A stretch of DNA of 64,000 nt from Acheta domesticus (taxonomy: Eukaryota; Arthropoda; Insecta; Orthoptera; Gryllidae): assembly GCA_031308135.1 (NCBI GenBank), contig JAHLJT010000631.1, forward strand, positions 159,874,921-159,938,920. The letters run 5' to 3'. The number at the start of each line of letters is the position of its first letter. Within the stretch, counting starts at the first letter, position 1. Below the pieces are notes generated by a model that worked only from the letters and a program-made list of their open reading frames with translations, made no database searches and was not told the DNA's origin. The position numbers and the translations under genes are program-made. Shown here in pieces: positions 34,444-47,066 of the stretch.

Positions 34444-36529
34444 ATCTGGTAGATAATGCTATAACTATCTTATTTTGTCTCATGGCATGAAGTGCGTGGG
34501 AATACCTTGTTCTTTGAAAGTTGATGCGGAAAGGCGTGGATCTCAGTGGTACACAATTGGATCGGCATGCAGGCCTCCCACACAGTTCAGCGATTATGGA
34601 GAGCGAAACTGACCCGAAACTGGACCGATGTACCGATAGAAGTGTTTATTCTCAATGTAATGACATACAGCAATAATATGTTGGCAGCGGCTTACGAAGT
34701 CAGTGTGACCAAAGTAAATGAGTAGGCGCATGTAGGTGATTGTAGGTTTGGCTGTCAAGAGCATATTGAATAAATTAATGCAACCGCCACTGATAAATAA
34801 TAATTGCGATATTCGAAGGCAAAAGAAAGTTAAGTGTCTGCTTGTCGAAGATAAAGCAGCGCAAGTGGAGTGAAGATTGTAGAACTGGTAACTATTCTAA
34901 TAAAGAGATGCCTGCTTGTTGAAGGCATGACAGAGCTGCCAAGGGCAGCGATGCAATGAGAATAAAACTAACAAAAAGAAGCCGGTGTAGTGGAAGATAC
35001 TTGTATGTGCTCGTAAAGAGCGTTTTGCTTTCGCGAATTTTCAGGAAGTAGAAAGAATTTATTTCGAGATAGAGTTGGTCCCCAGGATAGAATGAACCTC
35101 TTGATGCAATAAATTTAGTTTTGGTAGATATGATCACCTTCCCCCAGTTTTAGCTGACACTTTAGCTAATTGATACATATTGGACGAAAAGCACTCCACA
35201 TCACCAGGCCATCCTCTAAATGGTTCAACATTAAATCTATTATCTATTGAAGTTTTAATTTTATTCTCTTTGTATGCTTTACTTACATAGTGGTAAAGTA
35301 TGTCACGTGTAAATAAAAAAGTTTCATGGAAAAGGGGTCTCAGAGGAACCCAGAAGTACAGTTGATCTCTTTTTTTCTTTTAGTCTGCACACATTTATGA
35401 TTAAATGGATTGACTACTCATCTACTCAGTAAAAAATACGCGTTCATTCTTGTGCCCCACAACTTTTTCGACTCTTTCCCGAATTCACCATCACGCAAAT
35501 AGCTTTAACTTCTCCCCCCCCTCCTCGCCTTTGCAGCCACAATTTCATTATGAACGTTTTCCAGCTAAAGCATGAACCTACTGACGTAATTGACACCAAA
35601 CAGCACATAAATATTCGTAATATTTCTGACGTGAAAAAAATCCGGAACTAATTCAAATGTTATTTTACAAATACTCATCTCGTTGTCGCCAGTAACGTCA
35701 AGGATTTCTTTACACGTGGGTAGCACTGCTACAAGCAATGTTTATCAATAAATACAGTCGTATAACTCGACCAAGCGAAGAATGAAGGATGCGATTCTTC
35801 ATTATGGTGGTAATTACTTCTTAAAAAAGAACTTTATTTGGTGTATATTTTGAAAAACTACTTAAGGTTTACTATAAACGATTAATATGAATGTTACTGC
35901 TCATCGAAAGAATTAGTTACAAAATTTTGAACCGTTTTACAGAGAAACATATACTTCTATTTATTCCAATATGAAGTGCAGACATGTCCAAATACAATTA
36001 AAATATTAATTGGGAAGATACTAGATTTGAAACAAAATATATCGCACTTTTTTCCTGCAATAGTTTGGAATGGTCTCATTTTAATTTTGGATTGAGTATC
36101 CTTCTATCTCGGCCTCTGTCGTTTCGGCTGTAAACGCAGACGTGGCGCGCTCCTGCAAACATTATTTTCAACTTGGTCGAGATATACGAAACTAGTAGCG
36201 GAAATTTTATCTACATACCTACCGTTACTCATTATGTTTGTGTGCTCCTCAACCATCCTTTTAAGTTCACGTATACATTCCTGATCTTCCTCTCATTGAA
36301 ATTTCCAATTTTTTTTATTCTGCATGGTTTTAACGCTATTTTATCATACGATTGCCTGGTGAACGTGGATGGGGAAGGTGATGATGGAAAGGTTAATTTA
36401 GAGGTTGCGAAAGACTTCTGGATTTGATCGATTGAGAGCACTACGGGCGAGCAGTGTCGTGCAGTGCCGTGAACCAAGCGCGACGCGGCAGATGGCTTTA
36501 AGCTACTTTCCAGAATCACAATAGCTGTG
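34444..36529. other. Intergenic, nothing recognised
   Basis: AT-rich, with short unsupported frames only (for example 36173-36427). Confidence 0.5.
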
Positions 36530-37013
36530 CGCCCCAGGTGAGGTGGCTCAGGGCATCAGTTGATGCCCCTGAAGTGCCTGTGACCGGGAGGTTTTTCGCA
36601 GTATTTTTGACTCTAGCTAGATAGCTGCGTCGAATTCATCCGCTGTCTGGAAGAGAATTCTAGCGGCCGGCTGCTCTGATCAGTAGTTTCCCGTTCAATG
36701 CCAGACAAATAACGGAGCAGTACCCTAACAAATGGACCATTCCTATTCCCTGTCGCATCCTCAGTCCTTGCACACTCACTAACGTGCACTACACTACCAC
36801 ACATGTCATGTCGGGACACCAGTCGGGAGCCTAGAGCTCGTCGTGTCCCGGCTGGGGCGATGGGGGATTTCTGTATGGGAAAAATTGGAAGCCGATGTAT
36901 TGATCGGCACCGGATCTCACCATCAGAGGGGCAAGAACATCACTGACTCCTGTGATAAAAAGCATGCACTACACTTGTGGGATTGTTCATTAGTCCCACA
37001 AGTGTAGTGCATG
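36530..37013 (+). mobile_element. tRNA-derived SINE, family S (copy C)
   Basis: The tRNA-like head starts near 36535 (GAGGTGGCTCAGGGCATC), then body blocks CTAGCTAGATAGCTGCGTCG and 'ccgctgtctgga' with 'ttctagcggcc', then CACTACACTTGTGGGA near 36967. The B box is degraded. The 3' end is abnormal: at 36983 the sequence turns back into the reverse complement of its own 3' block and ends at 37013. Confidence 0.7.
36963..37013. repeat. Perfect 20-bp inverted repeat at the SINE 3' end
   Basis: CATGCACTACACTTGTGGGA (36963-36982) and its exact reverse complement (36994-37013) are separated by 11 bases. Both arms belong to the SINE 3' block, so this is a fold-back junction. Confidence 0.9.
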
Positions 37014-37014
37014 G

Positions 37015-37108
37015 CCCGCCCGAAAAACGAAATACGAACACGAAAATAATCATAAGCCCCCGAGGTAAATTGACCCGCCCAAAATACGAACACGAAATAA
37101 TCATAAGC
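37015..37108. repeat. Two-copy direct repeat (~40 bp)
   Basis: A unit of the form CCCGCCC-AAAAACG-AAATACGAACACGAAAATAA followed by TCATAAGC occurs at 37015-37057 and, slightly shorter, at 37074-37108. A 16-bp spacer separates them. Confidence 0.75.
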
Positions 37109-38222
37109 GGCGCGCGCGGCAAGTGCCGGTCTTGCAGCGATCGCCAGGCAGGACAGTCGGCGTCAGTAGGCTGTTTTCACAGAATGCAGGGGCCAAAGGA
37201 CCACGTACAGTTTTATACCATTATTTGAGCTCGCATTGTGTCATATTATTGTCAGTACCATTGCATTTCACATTTATCACACTTTTTCTTTCGCATATTT
37301 CATTCAAATGTTGAGTTTTTGCATATTTTATAGATGATTATTTCATTAAATTGCTTATTAATTTCCACACACAGAAATATTACTCCAAATATAAATCCTA
37401 TATAATTAATGCATGCAGAATAATGTGACGTGCGAATGATTGGAATTGTTACTAGTATATTGTACCGCTTCACGGATGTATTATCTTCGATGTAATGATA
37501 ATAGTGATTTTTTATGAAGATTATTTTGAGGTGATTTGCAATGACAGTACAAAGAGGGACTGTCTGTAGAAAAAGATGATTAACAGGAGGGGAATGATAC
37601 AGTGAAAATGAAGTTAGAGATAAAAATTGAAAACATGAAGTGTGAGACATATGAATCATGTGAAATTCAGTTCTAAAGCGATGAAACACAGGAATTGGAA
37701 TGAACTGTTGAGACAATGACACGGCAAATTTACGCGTTTACAGCTACTCGCCATGCACATAATCTCCCATAAAATATCTAAGAGCATTTACCCAGCACTG
37801 CCTATCTCGTATATCTACCCTGAAATAACAGAACCCGACAACCTGCCACTAGATTTCCATGAAACCCTGAATCAGAGCGCGCGCGCCCTTTGTTGGGGCG
37901 CGCGCATTGAGATTAAACGCGCATGAAACGGCGGCGCGCGTAAAACAGAATATAATCTACGGGGCTGCGACTGAGCAGTCGCGTTAATGCACCGCTCGTC
38001 ACGAGGCGATGCAGCGCCAGTCGCCGGCGGAGTGGCTTCCGAAGGCCGGCGATTTAGATGCGCGAGCGGCGCGCGCGGTGCGGGTGGCGCGGCGGCGGCG
38101 GCGATGGCTTCGCGGGAAGAGGAGGTGGCGCGGGCGAGACGAGCGCAGTGGAGGGAGGTATTGGGGTGGAAGCGGGGGGAGGAGGGGCCAACGCTAACGG
38201 TTAGGCAGCATGAGCGTGTGAA
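37109..38222. other. Intergenic; start of GC-rich island
   Basis: AT-rich to about 37860, then a GCGCGCGCCC...GGGCGCGCGC hairpin at about 37877-37906 and a GC island from 37910 on. Frames of 223 and 286 codons on opposite strands overlap the minisatellite to the right and are not credible genes. Confidence 0.45.
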
Positions 38223-38690
38223 CGCTGTAGAGGTAGTGGGTGGTCTGAAAGGGGTGTACCTGGGGGCAGCGAGTTGTATATGGCAGAGGGAGAGCTGGTA
38301 CTGGGCGTATTGGGTGGGGGGTGTGGTAGTGGGCGGTGTGAAAGGTCTGGTACTGGAGTGTTGTGTGGGGAGTGTGGTAGTGGGCGGTGTGAAAGGTCTG
38401 GTACTGGAGTGTTGTGTGGGGAGTGTGGTAGTGGGCGGTGTGAAAGGTCTGGTACTGGAGTGTTGTGTGGGGAGTGTGGTAGTGGGCGGTGTGAAAGGTG
38501 TGTACCTGGGTGCAGCGACGTTATGGCAGAGGGAGAGCTGGTACTGGGCGTGTTGGGTAGGGGGTGTGGTAGTGGGTGGTGTGAAAGGTGTGGGCAGCAA
38601 GGTTGTATATGGTAGAGGGAGAGCTGGCACTGAGTGTGTCGTGTGGGGAGTGTGGTAGTGGGCGGTGTGAAAGGAGTGGACGCAGTGGGC
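38223..38690. repeat. Nested G-rich minisatellite (51-bp and ~92-bp units)
   Basis: A core GTGGTAGTGGGCGGTGTGAA recurs at 38323, 38374, 38425 and 38476 (exactly 51 bp apart), then at about 38568 and 38653. In the longer spacings an extra segment with 'ggcagagggagagctggtac' is inserted. Three 51-bp units are essentially identical. Because 51 is a multiple of 3, each frame repeats a 17-residue peptide (VVVGGVKGLVLECCVGS in one frame). Confidence 0.9.
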
Positions 38691-39061
38691 GGCAGGGTTG
38701 GATTCGGCGGAGGGAGATCTGGGACAGGGCATGTTGTGTGGGCGGCTCGGTGTCGTAGTGGGCGGAGGTGCGGGTGGCGAGGTGTTTTGGGGCGCGGGGC
38801 CTGGGCGGGAGGGATTTACTGTGGCTCAGTGCGCGCCGGATGCGCGCGGCTCATCCGCGGCTCGCCGTCGCGTCGCGCGCGATTCACTGCGTCCCCGGGC
38901 GCAGCCGCGCGCTCCGCTGGCTCGCAGCCGCCCGCGTCGCCTCGCGCTCGCGCTTCCGAATGCGGCCGTTGCAGCGCCCGTCACGCCAACAACTTTGTGG
39001 CCGTTAGAAGCCGGAACTTATTCCAACTTTCCAAGCACAGTCGTGAGAAGGTGTAGGTGAC
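38691..39061. other. GC-rich island
   Basis: Continuation of the island that starts at about 37910. CpG-dense to about 39010, with no recognised gene. Confidence 0.5.
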
Positions 39062-39640
39062 TACTCGAACATGTATAAAATTGCTCGCGTATACCGAACA
39101 GAGCAGGAATGTAAGGGTAACAAAGCCTTAACGTCTTTCAGAGTTATTTTTTCAAGTAGAATAAATAAATCGTAATGGAAGGAAAGACGATTTAAAGACA
39201 TCTTTAAAAAATTTCTGCACATTTTTTCGAAAATATGAGCAGTTTTACATACATTTTGCGTGAAATACAGGCAATTAAAAACATATTTTCTTAAAAAGGG
39301 CTCCAAATTTCTTCTATAAATTATTAGAGCACGATGTGCATACAAATTTCGCAGGTCCCTTTTTTTGGTGAAATATTTATTTTCCAAAAATTACAAACGT
39401 TAACTCAGCAATCTATTACATTGATGATAGAGTTTTTTCTTTGATGAAATCTATTTAAAAAAAATTAGATTCTTAAATAAGATCCTGTAAATTTTTTCGA
39501 AAATATGAGAAGTTTTCGCCTAATTTTTACTTGACGTGAAGACAATTTTTAAAAAATGTTTCCTCAAAAACGGCTCCAATTTTTTTTCTTTCATTTGATT
39601 TTCTGAAATGGAGCAAAGTATGTATACAAAATACATAATA
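39062..39640 (+). repeat. Family Q internal units
   Basis: Markers 'agggctccaaatttcttc' (about 39297) and 'aacggctccaattttttttc' (about 39562) give one unit spacing of about 265 bp. 'atttttaaaaaatgtttcc' and 'gaaaatatgagaagttttcg' blocks are also present. No termini. Confidence 0.65.
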
Positions 39641-42610
39641 AAACCATCTAGAAATACCCTTTGCATGAACTGTTCAATTGGCCATGGAAGTGGGTAGTGA
39701 CCGGAAAAGGCTAATTGAAAAGATTCCTAACATCCTGTAAACATTTAAATTAGGTTAAACCTGCAGTATTCACAGTATAGGGGTTTAAAAAATGCCTACA
39801 AAAATAGAGCAATTTCCATTTTGTCTGAACTTCTGAATTACCGAAAATGTTGAAAGTTACAATAACGTCAGAAGGTCTGTACTGTTGTACTACCATTAGT
39901 TCCAATTTTCACACAAATTATTGCATTAATATTAATTTTACTGCTGTCACCATTTTTAAACAAAATGTGAAGAGTAAATGCATTGTTGAACAAATGTATT
40001 GTTACAATAAACCATAAATGTTTTCATGATACTACGAAATTAAAGGAAAAGTTCGTCAAAGATCTCAAACCACTGAATTCACAAAGTCATTCATCATAAT
40101 ACATACAAAGTTTTCCGTTAAGACGACTATATTCCGCTCCTCAAGGCGGTACCGCAAAGAATATATGACCCAGAGAGAAGAACGGAGACAACTTCTTTCC
40201 GGGCTTGCTTCCTCAAATGGCCGGAATTTGAGAGTCGGGGCGTAATTTACAGCACATGGGAAGCGCCCGAGATGCTATCTGAAGCGCGCCGGCGCGGCGC
40301 GGCGCGGCGTGGCGCATCGCAGGTGTTTTTCGGGGCGCCGCGCGCGACCTCCGAGAGACGGCGCCACGCGCACTGATTAGCTTCACAAATCCACGCAGTT
40401 AGCGCCCTCCCCGCAAGAAGCGCGCGCGGCGCCCGGACCTCGAACATGTGGTTCCTTATTAGCTTCACAAATTGCCGCTGCGGCGGGGGCCGGGCGCTGA
40501 CATCGCCCGCACGCCTCGTCCCCACGCCCCGCACCTTTCGCCCCCTCATTACGGCGCGGCGGCTCCCGCGCCACGCCCCCCGCCCTTGACCTCAGCGCCT
40601 GCCGCCCTCCCAACGCCCCCGCTCCCGCTCTACGCCCTGCACCGTCACTGCCCCACAACCTCGCTCTATACTCCGCGTACCACGCAGCTCAAAGCCCACA
40701 CAGTTAAAATGTTTAAATTGTTGCCATTTCCTGTTTGTGACATGTAGGGAACGGATTTTTGGTATGTAAATGCATAGCATGTATCCAGAAAGTATCCTCA
40801 CTGGATACGTGCACGAAATACTAGATTTCTAGTTATTTAAACATAATTTTATATCGCTTATTTATCATATCTCGCTTATTTGAATGTCGGGATAAGCATA
40901 TTTCTTCAACTCGCTAATTATTCTTCACACTTTGCTTGAAAATGTTTATCGTTGCTTTTACCTATTTACAATATTTATTTTTAATAGGTTTAATCTAAAA
41001 ATATATATTTGTGATCCATAAAAATTCTCATTGCTCATTATTATAATTTCCATTTCATTATTTCTGTGCATCGAGGAGTTTGTGTTTATCAGTAGTTTGG
41101 CGTGTTTGGAATTAGTTGTCAATCGTTCTTACTAGTTTGCACCACTCTCTCATTCCTTTCTAATTTCCTTGTCAATTGAAACTTGCATCTTACTCTGCAA
41201 AGGTTTGTTAAAACAATAAAATCAGCAATCATATTATCTTAAGTTCATAAAATTTATTCCGTTTTCTTCCTATATTCTTCCGTTCAGATTCTTTGTCGAT
41301 AAAATACCCTCTTAAAACATTGAACTTCTCAAAGCCTCACCGAGGCACTCACAAACTCGTATGTAACTCTGAGTCATTTGATCTGAAAATGATTCTGTGT
41401 TACGTATGTCTGTTGCTCTCTTTGTATGGTTTCTTTTAGTCATCACAAGAGTTATTGCAATCATTTAGAAGCCCTTACGACATATTATCGTCTTATTTCC
41501 CCTTCTTTATTCTATTAAATTTCTTTTCCTTAATTCTTTTCTCATTTATATTATTATAATTATATTTCCAGTAAATTTATCGTAAATATCATCATCGCAT
41601 GTAAATTTCTTGACATTATTTGTTGTCAACACACTGATGATTTTCATTTTCTATTCACGAAAACTTTATAATATACTTACGTTAAGTGGCTGGACATCTA
41701 GGAAGAACACAAAAGAAATAATTGTTGACAAGTTACAATAAAAACAAACGCACCATATTGAAAATCATAAACCTCAATATGTTGCTTCATGCTGTTCAGG
41801 CCCGTATCTTATATTAAATAAGATCCCGAAATACCATAATCTGCTTTTCGTAGGTCAATTGCAACTCGCACAACAAAACGCCGAAGGCCAACTGTAGTTG
41901 ATCCAACTGTACACTGTAGATGATACTTCACGTCTACCCTCTAAACCACACCTTTTCTTGCATGCCTTGTTATTTCACGAGACAACTAGCTAGTATCGTA
42001 TTTATCAATTTGTACTTACCCGAAATATTCTCTCTTATGATCTGACATTTTTGTAATCTAGCTACGCGTATTAAATTACCTTATGTGCCAACGATTGTTC
42101 TGATGGAAGAGGTTTGTTTTCTGTCATGTCACGCTCCAGGCCGCGAATGACTGTTATATTTGGCGCGCGAGTGGCAAAGGCAGCGCGCTCTATCGGGGAT
42201 CGGCGGCAGCAGCGGCAAGCCGTGGACACGGCCTAGCAGGCTCGAGCTCGAGTGCGAGTCTTATTGCCCACTATCGGCCCTTTAAAGGGAGCGAACCGGC
42301 ACCCTGGCAGCAGTGCCGTCATAGTCCAGTTTCCACAGTCGGGTGACCAGTCCCGCTCCGCCAGCATGAAGTGCACAGTGAGGTCTACGGATCGCGGAGT
42401 GGTCTATGGTGAGCGCGGAGTCTATACACTGGGGTACCGTGTGTTGGAAGCACGTACGGATAGGCGCTTCGCGCCGGGGAAGCTTTCATTTCAACATGTT
42501 TTGTTTAGTTGAAAATGTATGGACGTTGTATTGAAATTGCAAATAAACAATTTGTTAATTTGTCCTGAACTATGTTATTTTGATGGACACAACATTTTCA
42601 ACTTAAGAAA
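39641..42610. other. Intergenic with GC island at 40240-40680
   Basis: The GC island has a GCGCG-rich run at about 40287-40320 and opposite-strand frames of 90-100 codons without domains. A second smaller GC patch lies at 42150-42480. The rest is AT-rich with nothing recognised. Confidence 0.45.
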
Positions 42611-43316
42611 TTTAATGGTGCTAAAACAGCACGTACTTTCTCGTCCGTGTTTTCGTGCAAAATTACATAAAACATAGTCAAGTGTTTTGAAACTTTTACA
42701 TGATCTTATTGCAAAAACGATCTTTAAGAAACAGGTTTCATTACGGGAAAAATATTTATCTTTAATATTTAAGTTGTAGGAAGACTCAACACCATTTTGA
42801 ATTTTTGCAATTTTCGAAAAATTAGTGTTTTGAACGAACATGAGACCTGCGCAATTCTCTTAAACGCCCTTCACACTATTCATCAACAAAATTTTATAAA
42901 GAAAGAGGCCATTTTTCTGATAATTTGGAAAATGTCTCAGAGGCTTCATGCAAAATTCCCCCCCAAATTAAAATATCGGTTTTAAATTCAAGGAGCTGTG
43001 ACATCAGCAAGATAAATAATGGAATATCAATTTTGGAGAAAATCAGCTGAATGGTTTAGTCGCTAGCGTTGTTCACAGACGGACGGACAGACAGACAGAC
43101 GTTTTGCCGCCATTCTATTTTTCAGTATCAAGGATCCCCCCCAAAAAGGATTCTGGCTATGCCACAGGATAGAGAACTTTTTTCTAAATTTAGCGAATGT
43201 ATTTATCCCCTTTTTCATTGCCAGGTCCTGTAGTAAGAGTTTTTCTGCTGAAAATTCGCCTTTTTTTCGCGCAGCTTTACAATACTTTCTCTCTACTCCG
43301 TAGCGAGAAAGTAAAA
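42611..43316 (-). mobile_element. Family Q element, both ends present (~0.7 kb)
   Basis: On the minus strand it starts at about 43316 with TTTTTACTTTCTCGCTACGG and 'gagagaaagtattgtaaag'. It passes the 'gacagacagacgttttgccg' block (plus 43090-43110) and 'caaggagctgtgacatcagc', and ends with terminus M: plus strand 42613-42643, where the hairpin is GTGCT-GTTTT-AGCAC, followed by CATTA in place of CACTA. One to two internal units are present. Non-coding. Confidence 0.75.
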
Positions 43317-44897
43317 ATAACTCTTGCATCACGAAAAAAGTAAACGACAAAGCACATACACAATCATGTATTACAGATAAAATAATAGTTTTTATGTTAC
43401 AGACATGTATCACAATAGTTCAACAATTAAGAGGTGATGAGGTATGTCCATTCTCTGTATCATTTGGTGCTGATCCTTTGATATCTTTGTGTTTGAAAGG
43501 GTGCTAAACCCTTTCTCAGTTTCCGGTGAACTCCGCTGGCGGCGCGGTACTCAACCCACGGTCACGCACCGCATGCTGCGAGGCGTCTGTTTTCCCCCGA
43601 AACTTCTCCAACTTTAACGCGCGAGTACCTTTACTAACACCTTCTCTTCATTCAAACCAATGCGTTCAAGCTCGCCTGAAAAGGGTCAGAAGTTTCCTTC
43701 GAAATTTCAGAACTTGTTGTGTGAAAAATATAACAGAATTGCATGTTAAATATAGTTGGAAGTTCTCGTTTTCCCCTCCACTTGAATTCAGTTTTTGAAA
43801 TTAATAACAAAGTAAGTAGAAGTTGGTCTGCAGCAACATCCACGCCCCAGCCGGCGCCCCTTTCCTCGGAGTTCACCTCGTGAGGGCGGCGGCGCGGCGG
43901 CGACGAGGGTGCGAAGAGATAGAGAACGGGGAGGGTACATAGAACGGTGCGGAGGAGACTTCAAAACGGAAAAGATTCAATGACGGTAGAAATGAGCAAG
44001 CACAGCAAAAGGACCAGGAAATTTTCCAATTCGATGCCATACAGGGTGAGAGGATAACCGGGAGAAAAGATACTGAAAGAGAGAAACGGAAGAAGGTGAG
44101 GAAGAGGGCAACATAAAGGAAGGAAATGGTACGAATGTATAGTAAAGAGGACAACTCAATCGTCATTGAAGCTGGTCAAAGGAGGAGGTGAGGTCATTCA
44201 ATTAAAAGAAATAGACAAAGAAGAAATAAGAAATTAAAGGGCTTGTAAATCATGTTATGTAGAAATGATAATTATCAGAAGTCAGCAATATTTCTTTGTG
44301 TTTGAAGATAAAATGCAATAGTAAATTGTAAATGATTGGTTGGAATGTGTAGAATTCGAAAGGATATGAACAATAAAGGAAGGAGACCAAGAGTGGGAGG
44401 AGATAGAGGGGATCTGGAACTGGCAAGTGAGGTGCGGCTTCAGAGGCGAGCAGGTAGGGTGCTTGTGAGCCTGCCTTAGGACGCAAATGAACTTGCTGCA
44501 ATTTTTTTGTGATATCCACACCATCGCTGAGCCTCTTTGCCGCATCTCCGCCGTTGCAGGCTCTTCCACGGCTGCGGCGCCGGCGGTTCAGAGGTGTGAA
44601 GTTACGTATGCGTGCGTTATCGACTTCCCCCCCCTTCCCATCCCATCTTCCATTCTCTCCCCTTCCCTGATACCGTGAACCCCTTCTCGACTTTCCGTGC
44701 TACCGCCGCATCAGCCTCAGAGCGATACCTCTGTTTCCTTTTTCATTATGTCGAATACGTGTATTAATTTAGGGAATATTTTGGGTTGCACTTCAAAATT
44801 ACTCTATTACTCTTCAATTCCTCTGATTCTTCAAAATCGATGACAAAATGTTTGAAAAAATTGCATATGCTCTTATGTATCTACTGGTAAAAGAATA
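43317..44897. other. Intergenic, nothing recognised
   Basis: A mixed-composition stretch with purine-rich plus strand at about 43880-44250. Short unsupported frames only. Confidence 0.5.
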
Positions 44898-46392
44898 TTT
44901 TTACTTTTCCGTATGCGTACGTATATACAGAGTAATATACGAAGTGTAGGGAAAGTTATGTAATGCTGCGGAAAATTGATTTTGATATTTCAATGGAAAT
45001 ACACGTTTTGGGGTCCCCTGATACCGAAAACGTGGGCCTTTTCAAAACGTCCGTCCGTCGGTGTGTCCGTCTGACCGGCAGTAAAAAACACTAGTACGTA
45101 AACCATACGTGTGATTTCTTCCAAAATGGATGTTCCCCGGTCGATCTGCGTCCACTGAAGGCGCCTCGATTTTGAAAAACCTTCTTCAAAATTGGAGGGC
45201 ACTTTACATTAAGCCCCCGGACATTTTCAAACTTTTCTCAGAAACGGCTTCAAATTTTTTCTTTAAATTTATTGTAAGAATAAAGTAAAATACACTTATT
45301 AAGGTGACATAGGTCCCACTTTCACGGTTAACTCTGAATTTCCGAAAATTGCCAAAATTTGATTTTTTTTCGGCGTCTTCCTAGAACTACAAAATTGAAG
45401 ATAGAGATTTTTCCTTCAAATAAAATTTGTTGTCCAAAGTGAGTTCTTTTATTAAGGTCATGTACATTCTTTTGAAAATTTTAGTAGTTTTTGTGGAATA
45501 TTGCATGCTATATTTGAAATCTTAAAAAATTACAAAAAACAGATTTTCTCAAAAACGGCTCAAATTGTTTCTTTAAACTTTTTGAAGGGATAGTGCTAAA
45601 TGTGCTCTATGAGATGACATTAACGCCATATTACTTTATTCTTTTTTTCAAAAATTGCAAAAATGTGGTTTTTTTGACTTGACTCTCACGTTGTTAATAT
45701 TTACATTAGCGGCGATTTGCTCAGATTATTATATTAATGAGTACATGTGCTTTGAATATTGTCAAATAACGTTTCTCGAAAATTGAAGTCTTCTGTGAAA
45801 ACTAGCTCAAAATTGCTCATTTTCAGAAACGCTCAATCGCCATTTTCTAAAAAAACCACTTCAATTTTTTTGTTCAACTTTTAGAACGGATAGTGTTAAT
45901 CGCACTCTTTAATATGGCGTAAAGTTAACTTGGGGGTATTTTTTTGTTTTTTCAAAAATTACAAAAATGTAATTTTTTGAAAGTTCTCTCATACGGTTAA
46001 AATGCACATTTCCAGCAATTTGTAAACACTATTGAATTTGTGAGTGTATGACTTCGAATGGAGTTTTTCGAAAACCTGAAAATTTTCGTTAAAAAAGAGT
46101 ATCAAATTTCGCATTTACAGTAGCGCTAAACGCCATTTTCTTGAAAACGGCTCGAAATTTTTCAACGAAAATTTAGGGCAAGGTTTAGCTGTTTTTTTAA
46201 ATATTCTTAAAATAATAGTTTTGTTCTACTCTTGGGAAACCAAAAAATTAATAAAATGTCAAAAACACGTAGTTGGGCGGCGATAGATGGCAGCTCTCAA
46301 GAGTATTGGCAAATCTGAATAGCTAGCCGAGACCAAACGAAACAGAAAACTAATAAGGGAAAGTCTGTGCCATTCTGTAGCACCACTAGTTT
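44898..46392 (+). mobile_element. Family Q element, longest copy (~1.5 kb), both ends present
   Basis: The 5' end reads TTTTTACTTTTCCGTATGCG followed by a palindromic tract and 'gggaaagttatgtaatgctg'. The 'cgtccgtccgtcggtgtgtc' block lies at about 45047. Internal units are marked by 'cggcttcaaattttttc' (45246), 'aacggctcaaattgtttc' (45551), 'ccacttcaatttttttg' (45858) and 'aaacggctcgaaattttt' (46146), giving spacings of about 305, 307 and 288 bp. The 3' end is terminus M at 46355-46392 (GTGCCATTCTGTAGCAC then CACTAGT). No ORF of substance is present. It is non-autonomous, and its driver is unknown. Confidence 0.8.
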
Positions 46393-47066
46393 CAAACATG
46401 AAGGAAAACAGAACCATGGATGTGTCGATCAATTTCCATAACCATTTGCTCAAAGGTAAGATTATCCAAAGGAAGCAACTCAGTAAAACGTTTCAAACCT
46501 TTCGGAACGTATATTTAATATTTTGATTAATTGAAATTATATGCTCCTCTTCCAACATTTTTGTCTACAATATGAACAAGTCGTCAAATCGTCTCTCTAG
46601 TGTAACAAAATACTTGCATTTCTTTGTTGTTATTTAGTTCTTGTAAAATTCCTTAAAATTAGAGTGCTATTTTCAGATATTGGTGCGTTGAGATTGCTGA
46701 GTTCTTAAATAACACTGAAATACAGTTAATTTAGTTTTTGGTTATTTTAATTGAAGATTTAGAAACATCGTGTGAATCGTTAGCAAACATATGCTAACAC
46801 TTAAAGGTAATAATTTTGATTATGAATGACGCTATTTTAATTATTCATAACACTAACGTTTGATTTTCAATATTCCTTTACCACGGACGTGATTATATAA
46901 ATCTTCCAAAATTATAATGTGTTTTCTGACCATCTCGACGACGTTGCTCAGATACCAAAGAGTAATCAGTTTATTTAAAAACAAAAGAATTGATTTGTTT
47001 TTGTTTGGAAAACTATTTAACCTTCATACAAAATTATTCTAGTGAAAAATAAGTTCACACACCATC
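46393..47066. other. Upstream region of the ankyrin gene
   Basis: AT-rich, bounded on the left by the family Q terminus. No certain TATA box or initiator could be chosen. An in-frame TGA at 47043-47045 precedes the ankyrin ATG. Confidence 0.4.

Noticed and set aside
37872..38732. A 286-codon minus-strand frame with Thr/Pro repeats and a 223-codon plus-strand frame with Gly/Val repeats
   Set aside because: Both cross the 51-bp minisatellite, whose length is a multiple of 3, so all frames stay open. No domain outside the repeat.
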